From: Chloroflexota bacterium
GTDB lineage: Bacteria > Chloroflexota > Dehalococcoidia > Tepidiformales > Tepidiformaceae
Assembly (NCBI GenBank): GCA_026705605.1
Contig: JAPPAK010000003.1
Coordinates: forward strand, 124,728 to 188,727
Reading direction: 5' to 3'
Length of the DNA: 64,000 nucleotides
Shown: one piece after another, positions 1 through 7,717 of the stretch
Position numbering within the stretch: position 1 is the first letter of the stretch
Layout: every line of letters begins with the position of its first letter
Notes under the pieces: generated by a model
Told to the model about the DNA's origin: nothing
What the model saw: the letters and a program-made list of their open reading frames with translations, nothing else
The model's database searches: none
Made by a program: the position numbers and the translations under genes

Positions 1-2
1 CC

Positions 3-380
3 GAGAACCAGCGGGTGCTGGAGGAGATCGCGCGCGTGCTGCGGCCCGGAGGCCGGTTCCTCATCGACCTGGTGAACCGGGACTCGCTCATGCGCCGGCA
101 CCAGCCACGCATGTGGAGCGAGCGTCACAATGGAGCCTTCCTGCTCCAGGAACACGCCTTCGACAGCGCGACGGGCTATCAGACGACCAACTGGACCGTG
201 GTCAAGGCGAACGGGGAGCGGATCGAGCAAAGCTTCACCCTTCGCGTGTACACGCTCCAGGAGCTGGAAGTCCGGATAGCGCTGGCAGGGCTGACGGTCG
301 AGGATGCCTGGGGCGGGCTCGACGGGGCCGAGCTGACGATGGACAGCCACCGGCTGGTGATCCGGGCTCGCGCGGAGTAG
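3..380 (+). CDS. Class I SAM-dependent methyltransferase, C-terminal part (5' end outside window)
   Basis: The frame is already open at base 3 and closes at TAG 378-380, so this is the last ~125 residues of a gene entering from the left edge. The segment ARVLRPGGRFLIDLVNR is the strand-turn-strand that follows the SAM-binding site in Methyltransf_11/25-type enzymes. The rest (a beta-rich stretch, then the YTLQELE helix and an acidic end) fits their substrate-side C-terminal half. The substrate cannot be told because the SAM-binding GxGxG motif and N-terminus are missing. The gene converges on trmD with a 3-base gap between stop codons. Confidence 0.75.
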   Translation, partial: ENQRVLEEIARVLRPGGRFLIDLVNRDSLMRRHQPRMWSERHNGAFLLQEHAFDSATGYQTTNWTVVKANGERIEQSFTLRVYTLQELEVRIALAGLTVEDAWGGLDGAELTMDSHRLVIRARAE

Positions 381-383
381 CGG

Positions 384-1070
384 CTAGCCTTCGTCCTCCA
401 GCAGGTCGGGCCGTCGCCGGCGGGTGCGTTCGAGGCGCTGCTCCTGCTTCCACTTCTCGATCTCGGCGTGGTGGCCGCTGAGGAGGACCTCGGGGACGGT
501 CCAGCCGCGGTATTCGGCGGGGCGGGTGTACTGGGGGTGCTCGAGCAGGCCCTCCGCGAAGGACTCCTCGCGGGGGGAGGCGTCGTCGCCGAGGGCGCCG
601 GGGAGGGGGCGGGCGACGGCCTCGATGAGCACCATCGCGGGGAGCTCGCCGCCGGTGAGGATGTAGTCGCCGATGGAGACCTCGCGGTCGACGCAGTGCT
701 CGACGAAGCGCTCGTCGACACCCTCGTAGCGACCGGACACGAGCACGAGGCGGGGGTGGCTAGCCAGCTCGCGCACGAGCGCATCGTCGAGGCGCTCGCC
801 CTGAGGCGAGAGGTAGATGACGTAGCCGGGGGGCTCGGCCTCCGCCTGCGCGGCCTGGAGGGCGGTATCGAGCACGTCGACCTTCATGACCATGCCGTGG
901 CCGCCGCCGAAGGGCTGGTCGTCGACGGTGCGGTGGCGGTCGGTGGCATGCTCGCGGATGTCGTGGAGGTGAAGGTCGAGGAGGCCGGCGTCGCGGGCGC
1001 GCTTGATGATGGAGACGTCGAGCGGTCCGGCGAACGCCTCGGGGAAGAGCGTGAGGACGTCGACCCTCAT
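384..1070 (-). CDS. trmD: tRNA (guanine-N1-)-methyltransferase TrmD
   Basis: Methylates G37 at N1 in tRNAs that read CNN codons, preventing +1 frameshifting. The 228-residue product has the expected start ([11 protein letters not shown]), the [13 protein letters not shown] segment (50-62) and the trefoil-knot SAM site: YLSPQG (86-91), [10 protein letters not shown] (113-122) and [11 protein letters not shown] (132-142), followed by the conserved [16 protein letters not shown] (168-183). Length is typical. The frame stays open far upstream, but ATG 1068-1070 is the family start and overlaps the mogA stop as ATGA, so the two genes are translationally coupled. The usual rimM-trmD-rplS neighbours are absent. 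Confidence 0.97.
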   Translation of the reverse strand: MRVDVLTLFPEAFAGPLDVSIIKRARDAGLLDLHLHDIREHATDRHRTVDDQPFGGGHGMVMKVDVLDTALQAAQAEAEPPGYVIYLSPQGERLDDALVRELASHPRLVLVSGRYEGVDERFVEHCVDREVSIGDYILTGGELPAMVLIEAVARPLPGALGDDASPREESFAEGLLEHPQYTRPAEYRGWTVPEVLLSGHHAEIEKWKQEQRLERTRRRRPDLLEDEG

Positions 1071-1552
1071 CCGTCGTGCTCGACAGGGCCCGCGACCAGC
1101 TCGGCGATGTGGGGCACGAGGGGGAGGAGGACGGTGAGGCCATCGGCGACGCCCTTGGGACTGCCCGGCAGGTTCACGATGAGCGTCTTGCCACGGGTGA
1201 CGGCGGCGCCGCGGGAGAGGATGGCGAAGGAGGTGTGCTTCAGCCCCTCCTGGGCGAGAGCGAGGGGGATGCCGGGGACATCGCGCTCGGCGATGTCGCG
1301 GGTGGCCTCGGGGGCGAGGTCGCGGGGGGTGAGGCCGGTGCCGCCGGTGGTCAGGATCAGGTCGGCGACGCCGGCGTCGCACCAGGCGGCGAGCTGGTCC
1401 GCGATGCCCTGCCGGTCGTCGGGGAGGGCGGCAGTCGCGACGACCTCGTGGCCCTCCTCGCGGCAGCGGCGCTCGATGAGGGCGCCGCCCTCGTCGACGC
1501 GGGTTCCGGCGGCGACGCCGTCGGACGCGGTGAGGATCGCGATTCGCGCCAT
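1067..1552 (-). CDS. mogA: Molybdopterin adenylyltransferase, MoaB/MogA family
   Basis: Adenylates molybdopterin before molybdenum insertion in cofactor biosynthesis. The 161-residue protein is a single MoCF-binding domain with the hallmark [11 protein letters not shown] (68-78), a [13 protein letters not shown] segment near 103-115 and NLPGSPKG (127-134), all typical of MoaB/MogA. It overlaps trmD by 4 bases and is probably co-transcribed with it. The ATG lies 6 bases after a TAGACT hexamer with no room for a Shine-Dalgarno, suggesting a leaderless mRNA. The window also encodes a molybdenum hydroxylase large subunit and MoaD (49.1-51.7 kb) that would need this cofactor. MoaB and MogA cannot be separated by eye. 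Confidence 0.9.
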   Translation of the reverse strand: MARIAILTASDGVAAGTRVDEGGALIERRCREEGHEVVATAALPDDRQGIADQLAAWCDAGVADLILTTGGTGLTPRDLAPEATRDIAERDVPGIPLALAQEGLKHTSFAILSRGAAVTRGKTLIVNLPGSPKGVADGLTVLLPLVPHIAELVAGPVEHDG

Positions 1553-1558
1553 CGGAAC

Positions 1559-1564
1559 AGTCTA
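1559..1564 (-). promoter_or_regulatory. -10 element (TAGACT) of a probable leaderless promoter for mogA-trmD
   Basis: On the minus strand TAGACT is followed by GTTCCG and then the mogA ATG (1552). A hexamer 6 bases from the start codon places the +1 at or next to the A of ATG. No clear -35 is visible. Confidence 0.55.
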
Positions 1565-1628
1565 GCGCGACGCCTCGTGGGAGGCGGCGGAGGCCCGGCA
1601 AAGCCCCGCGATTGCAGGCCGATTTCTA

Positions 1629-1657
1629 TTGACACCCTCTGGGGGGGCTCCTATAGT
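1629..1657 (+). promoter_or_regulatory. Sigma70-type promoter of the dcw operon (TTGACA-N17-TATAGT)
   Basis: TTGACA at 1629-1634 and TATAGT at 1652-1657 are separated by exactly 17 bases. This is the closest match to the vegetative consensus in the window. Transcription would begin near 1664, giving an ~80-base leader before mraZ that contains the MraZ-box repeats. Confidence 0.85.
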
Positions 1658-1661
1658 CCGT

Positions 1662-1695
1662 GTGGGGAGAAGTGGGAAGAGATGGGAATCTTCCC
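1662..1695 (+). promoter_or_regulatory. MraZ-box array (three TGGGR repeats at 10-base spacing)
   Basis: TGGGG (1663-1667), TGGGA (1673-1677) and TGGGA (1683-1687) sit exactly 10 bases apart, matching the known MraZ operator pattern of TGGGN direct repeats with 5-base spacers. The last box is part of an inverted repeat GGGAA-TC-TTCCC (1684-1695). A fourth GTGGGGA lies at 1715-1721. The array starts at the predicted +1, so MraZ bound here should repress its own operon. Confidence 0.85.
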
Positions 1696-1743
1696 CAGTT
1701 TTCTTCTGATTTTGGTGGGGACATCCCTGCCCGAGGGGCCATC

Positions 1744-2193
1744 ATGGCGTTCCGTGGGAACTTTGAGTACCAGTTGGACGACCGCAATCGGGTCGCGCTG
1801 CCTCCGAAGTTCCGCGAGGAGTTCGCCAACGGCGCCGTCCTCGTGCCCGGTCTCGATGGCTGCATCGAGGTGTACACGCCGGAAGGGTTCGAGGCCGAGG
1901 CCCGCGTCGTCGAACGCGTGCCCGCCTACTCCGAGGCAGGCCGCCAGCTGAGGCGCGCGTTCTTCGCCTCGTCGTTCGACGTGCAGCGCGACGGCCAGGG
2001 CCGGCTGCTCATCCCCGCCAAGCTCCTCACGCACGCCGAGATCGAGCGCGACGTGGTCGTGCTCGGGAACGACCAGCGACTCGAAATCTGGGACCGGGCG
2101 AAGTGGGAGGAGCAGGAATCGATGCTGCCGAACGCCCGCGCCGATGCCCTCCAGCGGCTTGCCGACGAGTCCGCCGCCGGCGGGGGAGGCTAG
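1744..2193 (+). CDS. mraZ: Transcriptional regulator MraZ
   Basis: DNA-binding protein of the SpoVT-AbrB fold that controls the dcw operon. The 149-residue product carries two copies of the swapped-hairpin motif: DDRNRVALPPKFREEF near the N-terminus and DGQGRLLIPAKLL in the middle, followed by the VVVLGNDQRLEIWDRAKWEE signature. ATG 1744 was chosen over an in-frame ATG at 1660 because it gives the canonical MAFRGNFEYQLD start and follows GAGGGG (1733-1738) by 5 bases. The 1660 start would lie upstream of the predicted +1 and cross the MraZ boxes. It is the first gene of the cluster. Confidence 0.97.
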   Translation: MAFRGNFEYQLDDRNRVALPPKFREEFANGAVLVPGLDGCIEVYTPEGFEAEARVVERVPAYSEAGRQLRRAFFASSFDVQRDGQGRLLIPAKLLTHAEIERDVVVLGNDQRLEIWDRAKWEEQESMLPNARADALQRLADESAAGGGG

Positions 2194-2194
2194 C

Positions 2195-3169
2195 GTGACG
2201 ACCATGACCACGCCGAGCGCTCCACACACGCCCGTCCTCCTCGATGAGGCGATGCGCTACCTCGCCGTGCGCGAAGGGGGCGTCTACATCGACTGCACGG
2301 CAGGGGCGGGGGGGCACAGCGCGGCCATCGCCGAAGCAATGGGGCCGGAGGGGCGGCTGCTCTGCATCGACCAGGACGGCGAGGCGCTGGAGTTCGCGCG
2401 AACGAGGTTGGCTCCGTTTGGGAGGCGGGTCAGTTTCGTTCGCGGGAACTTCCGCGAACTCGATGTCATCGCCGAGGACGAGGGATTCGAGGCGGTCGAC
2501 GGGATCCTGATGGACCTGGGGGTTTCTTCAATCCAGCTGGACACCGCGGAGCGAGGGTTCGCCTTCGCGCACGAGGGGCCGCTGGACATGCGTATGGACC
2601 AGTCGTCGGACGGCTTGACGGCTGCGGACATCGTGAATACGTGGGACGAGCGAGCGCTCGCCACCCTCTTCCGGGAAGAGGGAGAGGTGCGCGGGGCGCG
2701 CCGCATCGCGAGAGCGGTGCTGAGGGCACGGCCGCTTCGCTCGACCTGGGATTTAGCCAAAGCCGTCGAGCAGGCTGCGGGGGGCGCGAGAGACCGAACC
2801 CAACAACACCCCGCCACCAAGGTCTTTCTCGCGCTTCGGATTCGTGTAAATGGCGAACTCGACTCGCTTGGCACGGCATTGCCGCTTGCCCGCAGCCTGC
2901 TCGGCTTTGGATCTTCCCGCGAAGGCGGGAGGCTCGTCACCATCGCCTTCCACTCGCTGGAAGACCGGATCGTGAAACAGTTTCTCGGGCGCGAGTCACG
3001 TGACTGCGTCTGCCCGCCGGTGCTGCCGGTATGCCGCTGCAACCACCAGGCCACACTCAGGCCGCTGACGCGCCGCGCGGTTCGCCCCGGCGACGACGAA
3101 ATCGCCCGCAACCCGCGCGCGCGGAGCGCCGTTCTGCGCGCCGCGCAGCGCAGGGTCGAGGAGCAGTGA
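2195..3169 (+). CDS. rsmH: 16S rRNA (cytosine(1402)-N4)-methyltransferase RsmH
   Basis: Methylates N4 of C1402 in the ribosomal P site. Recognised by HTPVLLDEAM at the N-terminus, the SAM-binding DCTAGAGGHSAAI (about 33-45), GILMDLGVSSIQLD, the FHSLEDRIVK block and the cysteine-bearing DCVCPPVLPVCRC near the end. GTG 2195 gives 324 residues and sits 5-6 bases after GGGGGAGG (2182-2189). ATG 2204 is in frame but its spacing is worse. The start is one base after the mraZ stop, and the stop overlaps the ftsL ATG (TGATG), so the three genes are tightly coupled. Confidence 0.96.
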   Translation: MTTMTTPSAPHTPVLLDEAMRYLAVREGGVYIDCTAGAGGHSAAIAEAMGPEGRLLCIDQDGEALEFARTRLAPFGRRVSFVRGNFRELDVIAEDEGFEAVDGILMDLGVSSIQLDTAERGFAFAHEGPLDMRMDQSSDGLTAADIVNTWDERALATLFREEGEVRGARRIARAVLRARPLRSTWDLAKAVEQAAGGARDRTQQHPATKVFLALRIRVNGELDSLGTALPLARSLLGFGSSREGGRLVTIAFHSLEDRIVKQFLGRESRDCVCPPVLPVCRCNHQATLRPLTRRAVRPGDDEIARNPRARSAVLRAAQRRVEEQ

Positions 3170-3564
3170 TGACGGCCCTCGACCAACCAGCGCCACGAAC
3201 CCACCGGGGTCTCTCGCTTCCGAAGTTGGGAGTGAGCGGCTGGGTGGTCGCGGGCGCGCTCATCGTCTCGGCCAGCGCGATGGCGCCGGTCGTGCAGAAC
3301 AGCCTCATGACCACCCAGGGGCGCAACCTCGAAGCGCTGGAGGGCGAACAGACCGCCCTCCAGGTCGAGATGCGCCAGCTGGAGGCGGAAATCGCCCGCT
3401 TGATCTCGGTGGACCGCATTGCGCGGCGGGCCCTCGAGATCGGCCTCGTGCCGGGGGCGAACGCCATCTTCGTGAGTATCGGGGAAGCCGGACCGGAGCC
3501 CCCGAAGATTCCTGCGGAGCATCTCCCCGAGGCCTCGGAGCCTGGCTCCGGGCCCGCTCCGTAG
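3169..3564 (+). CDS. ftsL: Cell division protein FtsL
   Basis: Small bitopic divisome protein that pairs with FtsB/DivIC-type partners and activates FtsWI. Family identification rests on architecture and position between rsmH and ftsI: a ~20-residue cytoplasmic tail, one transmembrane helix (about 22-40) and a heptad-like coiled coil (about 48-82, ALEGEQTALQVEMRQLEAEI), then a Pro-rich extracellular tail. ATG 3169 overlaps the rsmH stop. The final part, VDRIARRALEIGLVPG, resembles the post-coil segment of FtsL/FtsB proteins. 131 residues. Confidence 0.85.
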   Translation: MTALDQPAPRTHRGLSLPKLGVSGWVVAGALIVSASAMAPVVQNSLMTTQGRNLEALEGEQTALQVEMRQLEAEIARLISVDRIARRALEIGLVPGANAIFVSIGEAGPEPPKIPAEHLPEASEPGSGPAP

Positions 3565-3646
3565 CCGCGGACCACCCATGGAGGCGATGCCGCTGCTGAA
3601 CTGAGATCGCACCGGTCACGGGAGGAGGCCGGCGGGAGGGCGCCCC

Positions 3647-5374
3647 ATGGCGCAGCAGCAAGCGAGGCGCACGGGCCGGGTATGGCTTCCGGCGATCGCG
3701 TTCGCGGTCTTCGCCGCAGTGGTGCTGGCTCGCCTGGTCCAGGTCCAGATCCTCGAGCACGACCGGTACGCCGAAGAGGCGCGCAGCGAGCTCTACGCCA
3801 GCGACACGGTCTTCGCTCGGCGGGGCGCGATCCTCGACCGCAACGGGTTCCTGCTCGCGATGAGCACCGACACCTGGGACCTGTACGTGGCCTCCCGCGT
3901 CTGGAACGACGACGCGACCGCGCGACGGGCCTCGGAAGCGATCGCCGAGGCGACGGGGCACGACAGCACCTACTTGCGCACACTCGTCCTGGAAAGCGGG
4001 CTCGTCGACGTGCTCGTCGCCCGTGACGTTCCCTACGACGCGGGACGGGCACTGCTCGACGCGAACGTGCCGGGGCTGATCGGTCTTCCCAACACCGTGC
4101 GCGTTCACCCGGCCGGCGATCTCGCCTCGTCGGTCATCGGGATCATGGGGGCCGACAACACGGGCCTCACCGGGATCGAGGCGTGGTATGACGCCGAACT
4201 GCTCGGGACGCCGGGACGCGTCATCTTCGAGCGCGACACGACCGGTTCTCCCATCCCCTACGGCGAGACCTTCACGACCGAGGCCGTGCCCGGCCCGGAC
4301 ATCATCCTCACCATCGACCGACGCATGCAGGTGGCCGCCGAGCGCGCCCTGAAGCAGGCGATCGAGGAGAACGAGGCAGTGCGTGGGTCGATCGTGATCA
4401 TGGACCCTCGGACCGGAGAGATCCTGGCGCTGGCAACGCAGCCCCGGCTCTCGTTCGAGGCGCTCGATCTGTCAGACCCGGTGCAGGTGAGGCTGCTGCG
4501 CAACAGCGTCGTGAGCGACCTCTATGAGCCCGGTTCGGTGATGAAGGTGATTACCGCGGCGGCAGCGATCGACGCCGGGTTCGTGACGCCGGAGACCACC
4601 TACGAGGACACGGGCATCGCCTTCGTGTACGGGATACCGATCTTCAACTGGAACAACGGCGTCTACGGCGAGCAGACGATGACGGGGGTGCTCCAGCAGA
4701 GCATCAACACGGGCGCTGTGTTCATGATGGAGGAGCTCGGCGTCGCGCTCTTCCACGAGTACCTGGAAGCATTCGGCTTCGGGAGACCCACCTACATCGA
4801 CCTGAGCGGCGAGGCCGCCGGGCTCGTGCGGCGGCCGACGGACTCCGACTGGTCGCCGGTCGACGCGGCAGCGCAGTCGTTCGGGCAGGCGATCAGCGTC
4901 ACGCCGATCCAGATGGTGACCGCGCTGGCGGCCACCATCAACGGCGGGCGCCTGCTCGAGCCGCGACTGGTGAAGGCGATGGTCGCCCACGACGGCACGC
5001 GTTACGACCTGCCCACGAGAGTGATCGGGCAGCCGATATCGCCGGAGACGAGCGCGACGATGCGGCAGATGCTCGGGTCGGTGATCGACCCGGGCTGGTA
5101 CCACCCGGGGAAGCCGCGCTACTACACCGCCGGCGGCAAGTCCGGCACGGCGAACGTGCCCATCGACGCGAGCTACGACGACACGCAGATCGTGTCGTTC
5201 GCGGGTTTCGCGCCGGTGGACGAGCCGCGAGTCCTCATCCTCGTGAAGCTCGACGAGAACGCCAACCTCGAGACCGGTACGGAGGCGGCAGGACCCGTCT
5301 TCGCCTCGCTCGTCGACGAGGTGCTGGGCTACCTCGGCGTTCCCCCGAACGTCGAGCAGGCGGCGACGAGGTGA
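3647..5374 (+). CDS. ftsI: Division-specific peptidoglycan D,D-transpeptidase FtsI (class B PBP)
   Basis: Cross-links septal peptidoglycan with FtsW. The 575-residue protein has an N-terminal signal-anchor (about 11-31), the RRGAILDRNG start of the PBP dimerisation domain (59-68), and a transpeptidase domain with the catalytic S297-V-M-K tetrad, S352-I-N motif and K498-S-G-T motif (a KSG variant of KTG). No PASTA domains are present. ATG 3647 follows a purine-rich GGGAGG. Its stop overlaps the murF GTG (GTGA). The usual next gene, murE, is missing. Confidence 0.95.
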   Translation: MAQQQARRTGRVWLPAIAFAVFAAVVLARLVQVQILEHDRYAEEARSELYASDTVFARRGAILDRNGFLLAMSTDTWDLYVASRVWNDDATARRASEAIAEATGHDSTYLRTLVLESGLVDVLVARDVPYDAGRALLDANVPGLIGLPNTVRVHPAGDLASSVIGIMGADNTGLTGIEAWYDAELLGTPGRVIFERDTTGSPIPYGETFTTEAVPGPDIILTIDRRMQVAAERALKQAIEENEAVRGSIVIMDPRTGEILALATQPRLSFEALDLSDPVQVRLLRNSVVSDLYEPGSVMKVITAAAAIDAGFVTPETTYEDTGIAFVYGIPIFNWNNGVYGEQTMTGVLQQSINTGAVFMMEELGVALFHEYLEAFGFGRPTYIDLSGEAAGLVRRPTDSDWSPVDAAAQSFGQAISVTPIQMVTALAATINGGRLLEPRLVKAMVAHDGTRYDLPTRVIGQPISPETSATMRQMLGSVIDPGWYHPGKPRYYTAGGKSGTANVPIDASYDDTQIVSFAGFAPVDEPRVLILVKLDENANLETGTEAAGPVFASLVDEVLGYLGVPPNVEQAATR

Positions 5375-6744
5375 CGGGCATGACGACAGCCTTCCTGGCA
5401 GAGTCCATGCGCGCCCGCGGCTACCGCGTGGTCGAGGGCCCGGCCACGCCGATCTCGGGCGGAGCGGCGGACTCGCGCCTGACGCAGCCCGGCGACCTGT
5501 TCGCCGCCTTCCGGGGCGAGCGGCTCGACGGCAACGAATTCGTCGACGAGGCGCTGGAGCGGGGTGCTCCGGCGGCCGTGTGCGAGCGCGCACCGGGGAG
5601 CGACTGGCGCGACCGCACGGTCGCGGTCGTGGGCGACACGCGTACGGCCATGGCCGAGCTCGCGCGCGACTGGCTGCGGACCTGCGACGTTCGCGTGGCA
5701 GGAATCACGGGCACGGTCGGGAAGACGACGGCGAAGGAGCTGACGGCGGCCGCCCTCGGCTCCCGCTTTGCCACGCACCACAGCCCCGGGAACCTGAACT
5801 CTCGCGAGGGGCTCCCCCTCGCCCTGATGAGCCTGCGCCGCGACCACGAGGTCTCGGTGCTGGAGATGGCGATGGACAGCGAAGGCGAGATCGCCGAGCT
5901 GTGCGCCATCGCCGAGCCTTCGGTCGGCGCTGTCCTCAACATCGGCGCCACGCACCTCGAGAAGCTGGGCAGCATGGAGGCGATCGAGCGCGAGAAGCTC
6001 TCGCTGGCACGCTCGCTGCCACGCGAGGGCACGGCGGTCCTGAATGTCGACGACGAGCGCATCGCGCCGGTCGTCAACGAGCTGCAGTGCGAGGTCATCG
6101 GGTTCGGCGCGAGCGAAGCGGCGCGCCTCCGGCGCGGCGATGTGCGCGACCTCGGGCTGGAGGGCTCAGAGTTCCACGTTTCCTACGAGGGCGACGAGGC
6201 GAAGGTCCGGCTGCACGTCCCCGGAGCGCACCTCGCGCAGGGGGCGCTGGCGGCGATCGGCATCCAACTCGCGCTCGGCGTGGAGCTTGCGGAGGCGGCG
6301 GAGGCGGTCGGCGGGGCCGAGATCGACGGGCGGCTGCAGGTGCGACGCAGCGCCGGCGGCGCACGCATCCTCGACGACACCTACAACGCCAGCCCCGCCT
6401 CGGTCGCTGGGGCGCTCGAACTGCTGCGCGGCCTGGGCGGGCGTCGCATCGCCCTGCTGGGCGAGATGGCGGAGCTCGGGGACCGGTCCGAGCCGGAGCA
6501 TCGCCGCATCGGCGCCATCGCGGCCCGGTGCTGCGACGTGCTGGTGGCGGTTGGGGAACCCTGCCGCCTTCTTACCGAGACGGCGCGAGCGAACGGGCTC
6601 GCCGAGAGCCACTGGTTCGAGACGAAGGACAAGGCGGCGGCATTCGCCGCCGGCCTGCTGAACGAGGGCGACCACGTGCTCGTGAAGGCATCGCGGGGGC
6701 AGGCGTTCGAAGAGTTGCTTCCCGTACTGGAGGGCACGGCATGA
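5371..6744 (+). CDS. murF: UDP-N-acetylmuramoyl-tripeptide--D-alanyl-D-alanine ligase MurF
   Basis: Adds D-Ala-D-Ala to the UDP-MurNAc-tripeptide. The 457-residue Mur ligase has the N-terminal DSRLTQPGDLFAA signature of MurE/MurF, ATP-binding GTVGKTT (Lys118, counting from the GTG), the EMAMDSEGEIAELCAIAEP segment typical of MurF, a HLEKLGS segment and the DTYNASPAS motif of the C-terminal domain. MurE normally has a diamino-acid-specific DNPR motif, not seen here. GTG 5371 overlaps the ftsI stop; ATG 5380 is an in-frame alternative. The stop overlaps the mraY ATG (ATGA). Confidence 0.95.
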   Translation: MTGMTTAFLAESMRARGYRVVEGPATPISGGAADSRLTQPGDLFAAFRGERLDGNEFVDEALERGAPAAVCERAPGSDWRDRTVAVVGDTRTAMAELARDWLRTCDVRVAGITGTVGKTTAKELTAAALGSRFATHHSPGNLNSREGLPLALMSLRRDHEVSVLEMAMDSEGEIAELCAIAEPSVGAVLNIGATHLEKLGSMEAIEREKLSLARSLPREGTAVLNVDDERIAPVVNELQCEVIGFGASEAARLRRGDVRDLGLEGSEFHVSYEGDEAKVRLHVPGAHLAQGALAAIGIQLALGVELAEAAEAVGGAEIDGRLQVRRSAGGARILDDTYNASPASVAGALELLRGLGGRRIALLGEMAELGDRSEPEHRRIGAIAARCCDVLVAVGEPCRLLTETARANGLAESHWFETKDKAAAFAAGLLNEGDHVLVKASRGQAFEELLPVLEGTA

Positions 6745-7715
6745 TTCGCGCCCTGCTCTCCGGCGGCATCAGCTTCGCGCTCACGGTCGGGCTCGGCTGG
6801 CCCATCGTCCAGTACCTGCGCGCCCAGCGAGCCGGAAAGGCGATCAGCGAGGACCAACCCGCGTCGCACCAGTCGAAGGCGGGCACGCCTACCTTCGGCG
6901 GCTTCATCATCTGGGTACCGACGCTGATCGTGACGGCCATCGCCATCGACTGGCTCGACCACCGCTCGATCCTGCTCCCCCTCGGCATGATCGCGGCGAC
7001 GGGCGCCATCGGTTTCATCGACGACCTCGGGACGCTCCAGGACCGCGTCGGGTTCCGAGCCGGGCTGCCGTGGCGCCTCAAGATCACGCTGCTCACGCTG
7101 CTGGCCGTCGGCGCGGCCTGGGTGCTCTACGGGGAACTCGACGTCGAGTCGGTGAACGTGCCGTGGGCGGGGAGCTACGCGCTCGGGCCGGCCTACATGG
7201 TCATCGCGGTCATCACGATCGTGGCGACGACGAGCTCGGTCGCGGTAACGGACGGGCTCGACACGCTGGCGGGGGGCACGACGTTGTTCGCGTTCATCGC
7301 CTACGGGGTGATCGCGTTCGTCCAGGGCCAGGATTTCGTCGCGACGTTCTCCTTCATCATCGCGGGCGCCAACCTCGGATTCCTCTGGTACAACGCCCAC
7401 CCCGCGCGGGTGTTCATGGGCGATACGGGCGCGCTCGCGCTGGGCTCCAGCCTCGCGATCGTCGCGCTGATGACGGGCCACTGGCTACTGCTGCCCCTGA
7501 TCGGGCTCGTGTTCGTGGCGAACGCGCTCAGCAACCTCATCCAGATTGGCTACTACCGGCTGAGCGGAGGCAAGCGCATTTTCCGGCGGGCGCCCTTGCA
7601 CCACCACTTCGAGGAGCTGGGCTGGCCCGAGACGCAGATCGTGACCCGTTTCTGGGTCGTCGGCATCGTCGCCGCGATGGTCGGCGTCGCGCTCGCACTG
7701 GCGGTACCGGAGTGA
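6741..7715 (+). CDS. mraY: Phospho-N-acetylmuramoyl-pentapeptide-transferase MraY
   Basis: Transfers phospho-MurNAc-pentapeptide to undecaprenyl phosphate, making lipid I in the inner membrane. The 324-residue, ~10-helix protein shows SHQSKAGTPTFGG (about 35-47), FIDDLG (the DD pair), VTDGLDTLAGG, NAHPARVFMGDTG and the HHHFE motif near residue 292, all diagnostic of MraY. ATG 6741 overlaps the murF stop (ATGA), and the end overlaps the region where murD begins. Order murF-mraY-murD is the standard dcw order. Confidence 0.97.
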   Translation: MIRALLSGGISFALTVGLGWPIVQYLRAQRAGKAISEDQPASHQSKAGTPTFGGFIIWVPTLIVTAIAIDWLDHRSILLPLGMIAATGAIGFIDDLGTLQDRVGFRAGLPWRLKITLLTLLAVGAAWVLYGELDVESVNVPWAGSYALGPAYMVIAVITIVATTSSVAVTDGLDTLAGGTTLFAFIAYGVIAFVQGQDFVATFSFIIAGANLGFLWYNAHPARVFMGDTGALALGSSLAIVALMTGHWLLLPLIGLVFVANALSNLIQIGYYRLSGGKRIFRRAPLHHHFEELGWPETQIVTRFWVVGIVAAMVGVALALAVPE

Positions 7716-7717
7716 CG

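Noticed and set aside
1071-1601. N-terminal extension of the trmD frame up to base 1601.
   Set aside because: The extension is an Arg/Pro-rich shadow of mogA, and TrmD begins at the conserved [10 protein letters not shown].
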